Positions 6,666 through 12,441 of a stretch of DNA of 12,441 nucleotides are shown piece after piece. Both the position numbers and the translations under genes were made by a program. The DNA is from Candidatus Thorarchaeota archaeon. Its GTDB lineage: Archaea > Asgardarchaeota > Thorarchaeia > Thorarchaeales > Thorarchaeaceae. The notes beneath the pieces were generated by a model, which was not told where the DNA came from, searched no databases, and saw only the letters and a program-made list of their open reading frames with translations. Where the stretch lies: contig JAEOSL010000105.1 in the NCBI GenBank assembly GCA_016840385.1, forward strand, positions 1-12,441. The letters run 5' to 3'. Each line of letters opens with the position of its first letter. Positions within the stretch are counted from its first letter, which is position 1.

Positions 6666-6834
6666 TGATAAATTACCTCCGAGGGAATCGTTACGCGAAC
6701 GACCCTAACTAGTTGAGGTTCAGTACACTTTCGTGTATTAAGTGTCGTGTCCAATTTGGTGTATACCCCCGCGTAATACATACCATTGTATTGTTCAGAG
6801 CGCATGTCCGTATGACGTCAAATAAGATTCCGGG
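6666..6834. promoter_or_regulatory. Divergent promoter region, membrane protein and zinc-ribbon gene
   Basis: 169 bp between divergent starts. For the minus strand, GGAGGT (6680-6675) is a clear ribosome site, and TTAATAC near 6735-6741 could be the TATA box. For the plus strand, GTAATACATA at about 6773-6782 is a weak TATA candidate. A short inverted repeat TACAC-TTTC-GTGTA (6724-6737) overlaps the minus-strand candidate and could bind a regulator. Only the ribosome site is strongly supported. Confidence 0.4.
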
Positions 6835-7686
6835 GTGACCAAGACGAGATATCCTACCTACGAAGGCAACAAAGTTACCGAACGACCTGTAAGACTCGAC
6901 AAGACTGAGGGGCATGTGATCATAGAAGGTCGTGCATATCCTGCAAGGGAGATTGTGGAAGCTCTAGCTCAAAGTGGATATACTGAGATTAGGTCCACGG
7001 GAGACTCTATCGTTCTTGGAACAAAAAGAATCACTCCAATCTTCAAATCTAGACAAGATAGAGCAATGGCTGCGCTATGTCATAGTAGTTTATCTTATTG
7101 TTGCCCACTCTCAAAGAGATGTGCTGAGAGGGATAGAGCACTGGAGATTATGGGCCTCACATCAGATGAGTATGAGAATCTGAAGAAAGATGCGCATTCG
7201 AAGTTTGTAGATTCTGCACGGGGAATGGGTGCAGACCCACAATGGACCAGTCAAGCATCTTCGGAAAGAGTTGCTAATAGACCGGCTGTGGACCCTGGAT
7301 ATGGTGGTGAAGATTATAGACGTGATTTCGAATCACTGGATGGATCACTGCAACCTACCAGAGACCGGTATCAGCGAAGCTCAGACCCCTGGCAAGACCC
7401 GCCTGAAGACAGACATTCCCATCAACATCGTGAACGAGAAACCAGAGATATCTATTCAGATATTCAAGGAGCAATACCAACAGAGGATGATACGAGCTGT
7501 AGTGTTTGCAATATTGAAAGAGATGAATCACTTGAAGGAATTGGCGCTCTCTTTTCACAAGGGGAATTGAGCCCATTCTTGGACGAGTCACGGGAAGAAA
7601 ATAAAGATACTATCTTCTGTTTCTCATGTGGTAGAAATATCAAGGCAGGCAATAGAGTGTGCCCATTCTGTAGCGCCAGACAGTGA
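6835..7686 (+). CDS. Cys-cluster and C-terminal zinc-ribbon protein, unknown function
   Basis: 283 residues from a GTG at 6835; an in-frame stop lies shortly upstream and no clear ribosome site is seen, so the message may be nearly leaderless. Three parts can be read. Residues 1-125 look folded and contain a cysteine cluster, LCHSSLSYCCPLSKRCAERDRALE (Cys82, 89, 90, 96), followed by a helical stretch (LTSDEYENLKKDAHSKFV). Residues about 127-215 are polar, rich in Asp, Arg, Ser, Gln and His (PEDRHSHQHRERETRD), and probably disordered. The C-terminus has CSVC (222-225) and a complete zinc ribbon, CFSCGRNIKAGNRVCPFC (Cys262, 265, 276, 279). Zinc ribbons of this kind often mediate protein or nucleic-acid contacts. 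I do not recognise the family. It ends two bases before the stop of the convergent gene at 7689. The coding call is firm, since codons and motifs hold along the whole frame. Confidence 0.8.
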   Translation: MTKTRYPTYEGNKVTERPVRLDKTEGHVIIEGRAYPAREIVEALAQSGYTEIRSTGDSIVLGTKRITPIFKSRQDRAMAALCHSSLSYCCPLSKRCAERDRALEIMGLTSDEYENLKKDAHSKFVDSARGMGADPQWTSQASSERVANRPAVDPGYGGEDYRRDFESLDGSLQPTRDRYQRSSDPWQDPPEDRHSHQHRERETRDIYSDIQGAIPTEDDTSCSVCNIERDESLEGIGALFSQGELSPFLDESREENKDTIFCFSCGRNIKAGNRVCPFCSARQ

Positions 7687-7688
7687 GA

Positions 7689-8723
7689 TTAGTAATTTCC
7701 AATCGCACTTTCTCTTCTGCGGGAGTAATCTGAAGGATAGTGGAAAGTAGTAACAACTCTATCGATTCCTACGTCTTTTCCTAATGCCTTCAACTCTTGA
7801 AGCTGCTCAATAGTTGTAACACCCCAGCGGAAGAGTGATGCCCTTCCACCTCGTCGGGTGAATTCGTTCACAAAATAAAGTGACTCTACAAGATTATCGT
7901 ATTCTGCACTACCCTTTGTGGGGATAACTGGAGACCATGGGTAGAGGTTGATCAACACATTCTTTGTGATCTCACCAATTCGTGCATAGTCATAACCATA
8001 TTCGTTCTTTGCACCTTCTGAAAAGCCTGTTTCGGGGTCTAGTAATACCTCCACAGATAATTTGAGTGGAAGTTCTCTTCCCGTTGCATCATCAGATTCA
8101 GTAGCTGCTTCTTGGAGGTAAGTGAGTCCTTCGTGCACCTTGTCACTTCTCCACTGATGCCATTTCTCATGATGTTCGGGATTTTCTGTGATAAACTGGT
8201 ATGTGAGGCGGTCAGGTTCTTGGTCAACGAGTAGTGCGAACTCCTTACGACAACGGTCACAAAAACAGAAATGGTCTCGAATGAAACCAGTTCCGAATAA
8301 CAAGATTTCATCGATTGGGTATGAACCGATTTCCTTGACAATCTCTGCACCATATTGCCAGAACTCATTTCTGTTCGGACATATCTGATGCTCCATCTTG
8401 ACTCCCTGATCATTCATTGTCTGATACTTTGGATCCCTAGCAAACCATCCATCAGTGTAAAAGTCAAGACCGACAACACCGTGAATTTCTAATGCATCGA
8501 TTAGACGGACCCATTCTTCAAAGAATTCTACATGTTCCTCTGTAACTGGAGCTGTGCGACTTGGGTATAGTGTATAACCATCAGGTCCTTTCCCTACAAT
8601 TCCCACATCCTCCATGTAGGAAGCGTAGGTCGAGATGAAGTCTTTCGCGGATGTGTCGATATCTTCGGGTTTGAACATTATCAACATCTTTTGCATGAAA
8701 AATTCCCGATAGTTCACTTTCAT
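7689..8723 (-). CDS. TIM-barrel glycoside-hydrolase-like protein with Cys zinc site
   Basis: 344 residues, no signal peptide, so probably cytoplasmic. Alternating strand and helix segments (HGVVGLDFYTDGWF 81-94; DEILLFGTGFIRD 138-150; VLINLYPWSP 256-265; IDRVVTTFHYP 320-330) fit a barrel. Cys115 together with Cys153, Cys155 and Cys158 (HFCFCDRCRKEF) repeats the pattern of the GH42 beta-galactosidase zinc site, remembered as Cys106/150/152/155 in the Thermus enzyme. However, the segment before CxCxxC reads LLFGTGFIRD, where GH42 enzymes have the catalytic Asn-Glu, so beta-galactosidase activity cannot be assumed. ATG 8723 has GGGGT eight bases upstream; Met10, Met13 and Met16 are alternative starts. 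It lies 107 bp downstream of polB on the same strand with its own promoter-like sequence. Fold call moderate, activity unknown. Confidence 0.75.
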   Translation of the reverse strand: MKVNYREFFMQKMLIMFKPEDIDTSAKDFISTYASYMEDVGIVGKGPDGYTLYPSRTAPVTEEHVEFFEEWVRLIDALEIHGVVGLDFYTDGWFARDPKYQTMNDQGVKMEHQICPNRNEFWQYGAEIVKEIGSYPIDEILLFGTGFIRDHFCFCDRCRKEFALLVDQEPDRLTYQFITENPEHHEKWHQWRSDKVHEGLTYLQEAATESDDATGRELPLKLSVEVLLDPETGFSEGAKNEYGYDYARIGEITKNVLINLYPWSPVIPTKGSAEYDNLVESLYFVNEFTRRGGRASLFRWGVTTIEQLQELKALGKDVGIDRVVTTFHYPSDYSRRRESAIGNY

Positions 8724-8760
8724 TTTGTAGTACCCCGTCGATTGTAAAGGAAGTCAGGCT

Positions 8761-8807
8761 CTCGGTCCCTTTCCGAGTATCAAGTCACGGCTATAAGAAT
8801 TTCTTAT
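8761..8807 (-). promoter_or_regulatory. Promoter-like region between polB and the barrel gene
   Basis: On the minus strand TTCTTATAG (about 8800-8792) is a TATA candidate placed some 70 bases before the ATG at 8723, with GGGGT at 8736-8732 as ribosome site. Two small inverted repeats lie here: ATAAG/CTTAT (8793-8797 with 8803-8807) and CTCGG/CCGAG (8761-8765 with 8773-8777). The first may also help end the polB transcript, though no T-run follows. Confidence 0.35.
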
Positions 8808-8830
8808 TTGAACCCTTTTATGATATCGGT

Positions 8831-11632
8831 CTAGAAGAAGTCATCTAGAGTAGTAAAACCGAGAAATTCTTCAAAATCAAGTCCCACTGAGTCAAGAACT
8901 TGGTCAAATACACTCCTCAAGATATCTGTATACGAGTCTTTGTCAATCCAATATGAACGGTCCTTAGTTAGTTCAACAGGCATTACGCCACCTGTACCCT
9001 TTATACGTATGAATTCGATGATTGTCCCAGGAAGAACCTTACCCGGGTCTCCAGTTTCTTCAACTAGCATCTTTGCGGCTCGAACATGTGGTGTATCTGT
9101 TGGATATTCTGATAGTCTCTTGGTGAGCTGAATTCTGAAGGCTAGCTCCTCAGGGGAATATGGTTCAGCTTTTCCTTCAAGCCGGTCAATCACACAATTT
9201 ACAATCTCACGGATTTCATCCTTTGCAGCTTCGAATCCATCTGGATTGTCTACACGACTCAAGACCTCTAGCATCTTTCGGAAGGCCTGCTGAGCATAAT
9301 CAGGTGTATTTCTTTTCTTACCACTAAGTCCTTTGACTTCCACCTTACCATCTTTGAAAATACCAATGTAGTTCTTCTTTCGATCAGAAAGTGCTACGTA
9401 CTTGTAGGTTTTCTCAACTTCAAGGTCTATTCCTAGGGCTTCAGTTGACCACTTCACCAGCTCTTCCTGTTGTTCTTTAGAGGGATTGTCCAAAAAGACC
9501 GAATCAGTGTCTCCGTAAAGAACACGAATCCCCATCTCCTCAGATTTTTCTTTTGTTCTAATAATTGCATCACGACCAAAAGCTGTCACACTTTCGGCAG
9601 CAGGCATACAGAACAACTCGAAGTGCTGCGCTCCTGTTACACCATAGGAAGCATTAATGAAAACTTTTAGCGCCTTTTCAACAACCGAGTACCAATTACG
9701 GGTTTCCTCAGGAAGTGACTTATCCTTTGCCTTTGGTTTGAACCAGTTCACACGAGTATCACGGAAGAAGCCGATAGTTTGACTAATCATACCCTTCCGT
9801 TTCTTGCAAATCCAGTGGTCGGTTTCAGGAACTTTGTTGTCAACGGCAGTTCTGCATTCGTCATGGGAACAATCTATGGTTTCATAGCTAATATTGTGCT
9901 CTTTCATTATAGTTGGATATAGACTGGCAAAGTCGAGAACTGTGGCATTGAAATGAACTCCAGCTACTGGCTCGATGACTATGGCTCCCTTGAATGCTTT
10001 ACCACCAATCATAGCCTCGGTCTGTGCATCTGGTTGTTTCATTGTATCAATATCAACACGCCGAGGAATTAGTAATCCCTGAGAACGATGCTCCTGACGA
10101 AAGAGTGATTGAATCCAAGAAGAGATGTAGAATCGAGTGACCTCTTCCATTGACATCCTTGAGATACGCATGAGTAAGGCCATCAATCGCATTAACAATT
10201 TGTTCTCATATTCAGTGAACCGTAAAACAAGATTGGCATCCAGCCAACAGTAGTGTGCAAGCTCAAAGTAATTTAATGCAGATATGCTATCACTTAGGTC
10301 AAGCTTACCTACACCTAGGAGACCCTCTGCTATCGTGTTGAGATTCTCTCTCTGGTATTTTCCTGATAATGCATAGATTTTGATAGAAGGATTTCCAAAG
10401 AACTTGTACATATCAACATGAATACCACGTTTCAACTTGGCTTGTTCCCGTCGCGGATCTTGATTGCCCTTCATTACGATTGGACAGTATTTCTCAAGGT
10501 CAATCCTCAATCTCTTCGCACGGTTGTAGAGGTATTTCAAGTCAAAGGAATCACCAACGAAGGTGAGAACTAGCGGATAGGTGTCAATGACTCGAAATGC
10601 TTCAATTAGCATCTTGGCTTCATCTTCATAATACTTGATGTCAAGGTTCTCAGGATAGTCCTTACCTTTCTCACCTTCAGAGAGTTCCTTACGTTTTAAG
10701 ACAAAACATGTTTCGTTCCCCTCATTATCAGACAATCCGATTGCGGTAACAGGATGTTGGGAAACCGATGCGTCTGGAATTCTGTTCAATACAGGAGTGT
10801 ACACTTCAATGTCAACAGCTACCCGCTTGATATCAGGAACTTCTGTGAAGAACATCGGAGAATACGTTGAAATTATCGATTCAATACCCTCGTCCTCTGC
10901 AAATGTATCCTTGAACTCCTTCAGAGTATTGGCATCAATATCAGGTGGGCATGGAAGTAGATTACCTTTCTCAATCTTATACATCAGTCCTGGAACAAAT
11001 TTAGTGTCGTAAGTGTAAGTTAGGTGATAGCGAATGTTCGCTTCCCAAGCATGACTGACTCCTTCATTATCCTTGAGAAGATTCCTCATAGCTGTAGCGC
11101 CTCCACCAATCGACAGTGGATTATCGCCAACAAGCTTGGTCATCGTTACAGGTTTATCGTGTAAGAGGTCATGAAGATGTGCAGTTTCGGTCCTGACAAA
11201 TCCAGGATTTCTCTTGACCTTTGACTCCACCATCTGAGCAGGCCAATCAGTATAGAGGTAAGGTTTGTGACCGGTGTTATCTAACCAGAAGTAAATCTTC
11301 TTTGATTTTGGTTCGTAGAGTTTGAGAATGGCTTTGTTAAGTGGACCGGAGTAGTCTATTGACAGTAATATTGATGGAGGAAGATTATTTGGGGTTTCAC
11401 GTTCGCCTACCGTTATGTCAGTAATCATTTCCTCTGGTTCTGGTGGGCTGGGTTCATTCTCTGTAGTATTATCCGAACTAGAAGGTGCTGATGATTTCTC
11501 TTCAGAACTTGGTTCCTGCGGTGGACTGTTTTGAGGTTCTGATTCAAGTTCTGGCTCTTCAGTTGAACCAAAATAATCCTCCAATGAGGATTGATTCTCA
11601 TCATTTTGTTTGTCGTCCTTCACAGAAACCAT
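8831..11632 (-). CDS. polB: Family B replicative DNA polymerase, PolB1 type
   Basis: 933 residues from ATG 11632; a GTG at 11659 would add nine (942 in all). I prefer the ATG because the likely TATA box (11674-11681) is too close to the GTG. Residues below use the 942 numbering. 23-30 is a PCNA-binding motif, QSSLEDYF, followed by an acidic, Ser/Pro/Glu-rich linker to about 95. DNTGHKPYLY (127-136) lies in the N-terminal domain. Exo I is DIEVYTP (Asp283, Glu285), Exo II TFVGDSFD (366-373), Exo III YCWLD (Tyr470, Asp474). Polymerase motif A is DFASLYPTIM (Asp576), B is KVFINASYG (665-673), C is YGDTDS (Asp717, Asp719), and KKNYIG follows at 761-766. The C-terminus TTLDDFF resembles a second PCNA motif. 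From memory, the order and wording closely follow Sulfolobus PolB1, including both tails. Odd features: valine for asparagine in Exo II, and a Cys/His-rich insert at 597-618. It copies DNA at the fork, with proofreading uncertain. Confidence 0.96.
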   Translation of the reverse strand: MVSVKDDKQNDENQSSLEDYFGSTEEPELESEPQNSPPQEPSSEEKSSAPSSSDNTTENEPSPPEPEEMITDITVGERETPNNLPPSILLSIDYSGPLNKAILKLYEPKSKKIYFWLDNTGHKPYLYTDWPAQMVESKVKRNPGFVRTETAHLHDLLHDKPVTMTKLVGDNPLSIGGGATAMRNLLKDNEGVSHAWEANIRYHLTYTYDTKFVPGLMYKIEKGNLLPCPPDIDANTLKEFKDTFAEDEGIESIISTYSPMFFTEVPDIKRVAVDIEVYTPVLNRIPDASVSQHPVTAIGLSDNEGNETCFVLKRKELSEGEKGKDYPENLDIKYYEDEAKMLIEAFRVIDTYPLVLTFVGDSFDLKYLYNRAKRLRIDLEKYCPIVMKGNQDPRREQAKLKRGIHVDMYKFFGNPSIKIYALSGKYQRENLNTIAEGLLGVGKLDLSDSISALNYFELAHYCWLDANLVLRFTEYENKLLMRLMALLMRISRMSMEEVTRFYISSWIQSLFRQEHRSQGLLIPRRVDIDTMKQPDAQTEAMIGGKAFKGAIVIEPVAGVHFNATVLDFASLYPTIMKEHNISYETIDCSHDECRTAVDNKVPETDHWICKKRKGMISQTIGFFRDTRVNWFKPKAKDKSLPEETRNWYSVVEKALKVFINASYGVTGAQHFELFCMPAAESVTAFGRDAIIRTKEKSEEMGIRVLYGDTDSVFLDNPSKEQQEELVKWSTEALGIDLEVEKTYKYVALSDRKKNYIGIFKDGKVEVKGLSGKKRNTPDYAQQAFRKMLEVLSRVDNPDGFEAAKDEIREIVNCVIDRLEGKAEPYSPEELAFRIQLTKRLSEYPTDTPHVRAAKMLVEETGDPGKVLPGTIIEFIRIKGTGGVMPVELTKDRSYWIDKDSYTDILRSVFDQVLDSVGLDFEEFLGFTTLDDFF
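11570..11593 (-). other. N-terminal PCNA-interacting (PIP) motif of PolB
   Basis: Codons for QSSLEDYF, an exact fit to Q-x-x-(L/I/M)-x-x-(F/Y)-(F/Y). It sits in a disordered acidic tail 14 residues from the preferred start, as expected for a motif tethering the polymerase to the sliding clamp. Confidence 0.8.
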
Positions 11633-11734
11633 CCACAAAATTATTGGAAGTTTTACCACTGATAAGCACTTCCCAATATCTTTCCGAGCTGCAAATCGAG
11701 TCCTTCATTAACCACGATACCTTTGGAAGAAAAC
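11633..11734. promoter_or_regulatory. Divergent promoter region of polB and the PPC gene
   Basis: About 100 bp between the preferred starts. CAATATCT at 11674-11681 reads AGATATTG on the minus strand with a purine-rich GGAAA just before it, and is a TATA candidate for both directions. It predicts starts near 11650 for polB (18-base leader to ATG 11632) and near 11705 for the PPC gene. GGAAG at 11725-11729 is the ribosome site of the PPC gene. Confidence 0.45.
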
Positions 11735-12166
11735 ATGGTTCGTACATTTGTAACCTCAAATACAGGAAGAGTCATTGTAGTTCGTTTGGAACCCGGCGAG
11801 GATATCATCAAATCGATTGAAGGTATTGTAGCAGAAAACAAGCTTCTTTCGGGTCATCTTAGCCTCATAGGTGCGGTATCCAAAGTTCATCTAGGTTATT
11901 TCGATCTGCATGAGAAAGTCTACAAGGATTTCACAATTGATGAAGACCTTGAGATTGTTTCATGTGTAGGAAATATCTCTCGACTCAATGATGGCTACGT
12001 TGTTCATGCACATGTTGTTGCATCTGACGTTAATGGAAAATGCTATGCAGGTCATCTCATGGAGGGTTGTGAAGTTTCAGTCACGATTGAGATTGTAATA
12101 ACAGAATTCACTGAAATGACGCGAGCTCGCGATGAGATAACTGGGTTAAACCTCTTGGATCTCTAG
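11735..12166 (+). CDS. PPC/DUF296-domain protein (PD1-like)
   Basis: 143 residues from ATG 11735, which has GGAAG six bases upstream; a TTG at 11723 in the same frame would add four and overlap that site. The whole protein is a single PPC domain: VIVVRLEPGEDIIKSIEGI (13-31), then SGHLSLIGAVSKVHLGYFD (39-57), LEIVSCVGNISRLNDGYVVHAHVVASD (72-98) and AGHLMEGCEVSVTIEIVI (105-122). His91, His93 and His107 match the metal-binding histidines of the archaeal/bacterial single-domain members, which form trimers. Plant relatives with AT-hooks bind DNA, but there is no AT-hook here; the role in archaea is not settled. It is divergent from polB, with which it may share a promoter, and its stop codon overlaps that of the convergent HIT gene. 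Confidence 0.9.
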   Translation: MVRTFVTSNTGRVIVVRLEPGEDIIKSIEGIVAENKLLSGHLSLIGAVSKVHLGYFDLHEKVYKDFTIDEDLEIVSCVGNISRLNDGYVVHAHVVASDVNGKCYAGHLMEGCEVSVTIEIVITEFTEMTRARDEITGLNLLDL

Positions 12167-12441
12167 ATGGCAGTTCTAATCTTTTTAGAAATTTCATCCA
12201 ATTCTGCTCGATCTGCCATGGATTCTCGATAGTCGGGTGGAAATCTGAATCCAAAGTTTGCGCCCTTACTACGAGGAATCGCATGAAAGTGTAGATGAGG
12301 AACTTCTTGTCCAGCTCCAGCACCATTGGCAACAACGGTCATTACTCCCTCTTCACCAGTAGCAATCTTGACTCCCCGGGTCAAGTCGATGGGTCTTCGT
12401 GCCATATGAGCTACAACATCAGGATCCACATCAAATAGGTT
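12163..12441 (-). CDS. HIT-family nucleotide hydrolase (C-terminal part)
   Basis: The last 92 residues of a histidine-triad protein; the frame is open through the right edge (NLFDVDPDVVAHM...), so the true start lies outside the window and the GTG at 12429 is internal. NGAGAGQEVPHLHFHAIPR contains the triad His-Leu-His-Phe-His-Ala-Ile that binds and cleaves nucleoside phosphoramidates, adenylates or dinucleoside polyphosphates. NLFD before the triad domain is also usual in the family, whose members are about 130-165 residues long. The C-terminal tail (FRFPPDYRESMADRAELDEISKKIRTAI) is a single helix. Substrate cannot be told from this part. The stop overlaps the stop of the PPC gene on the other strand. 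Confidence 0.9.
   Translation of the reverse strand, partial: NLFDVDPDVVAHMARRPIDLTRGVKIATGEEGVMTVVANGAGAGQEVPHLHFHAIPRSKGANFGFRFPPDYRESMADRAELDEISKKIRTAI

Noticed and set aside
11633..11659. GTG start at 11659 for polB
   Set aside because: It lies only about 15 bases from the TATA candidate, so the ATG at 11632 is the better start; the GTG remains possible.
11653..11841. 62-codon minus-strand frame upstream of polB
   Set aside because: It is antisense to the PPC gene, covers the shared promoter region and has no start signal.
1..12441. tRNA, rRNA, CRISPR array or mobile element
   Set aside because: No tRNA arm consensus, regular repeat-spacer pattern, transposase frame or terminal inverted repeats were found on either strand by eye.

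Overview
The window looks like a core-genome segment of an archaeon, most likely an Asgard archaeon of Thorarchaeota type. The evidence is a crenarchaeal-style family B DNA polymerase of the PolB1 kind, an archaeal-type AspRS with its own small winged-helix neighbour, a PPC/DUF296 protein, TATA-like boxes with short leaders, and a secreted LVIVD beta-propeller protein with the 'DFTSTTYRD..SGWGSGA' N-terminal segment I associate with that group. The lineage call rests on remembered family resemblance, not on a search. No transposon, CRISPR array, tRNA or rRNA is visible, and no clear sign of recent transfer.

Layout from left to right: (1) 1-844, minus strand, the N-terminal 281 residues of a secreted LVIVD-repeat protein running off the left edge. 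(2) 845-1148, intergenic, with a possible relic of a winged-helix gene beside the end of aspS. (3) 1149-4305, three minus-strand genes read in the order DNA methyltransferase, small winged-helix regulator, aspartyl-tRNA synthetase. (4) A divergent promoter region, then a plus-strand four-helix membrane protein (4441-4779) ending in a hairpin plus T-run that abuts a convergent class III aminotransferase (4839-6185). (5) A second small four-helix membrane protein (6318-6665, minus), divergent from a Cys-rich zinc-ribbon protein of no recognised family (6835-7686, plus). (6) A TIM-barrel, glycosidase-like protein with a GH42-type cysteine cluster (7689-8723, minus) behind the replicative DNA polymerase PolB1 (8831-11632, minus). 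(7) A PPC-domain protein divergent from polB, whose stop codon overlaps that of a convergent, edge-truncated HIT hydrolase.

Functionally this is mainly information processing (polB, aspS, an orphan methyltransferase, regulators) with separate metabolic and membrane genes. Most genes have their own start signals, and convergent pairs are packed tightly (2 bp apart at 7686/7689; overlapping stops at 12163-12166). I see no multi-gene defence or biosynthetic system. The points most worth checking are the polymerase's Exo II asparagine replaced by valine, the glycosidase-like barrel that keeps a zinc cluster but seems to lack the usual catalytic Asn-Glu, and the unassigned Cys-cluster/zinc-ribbon protein.
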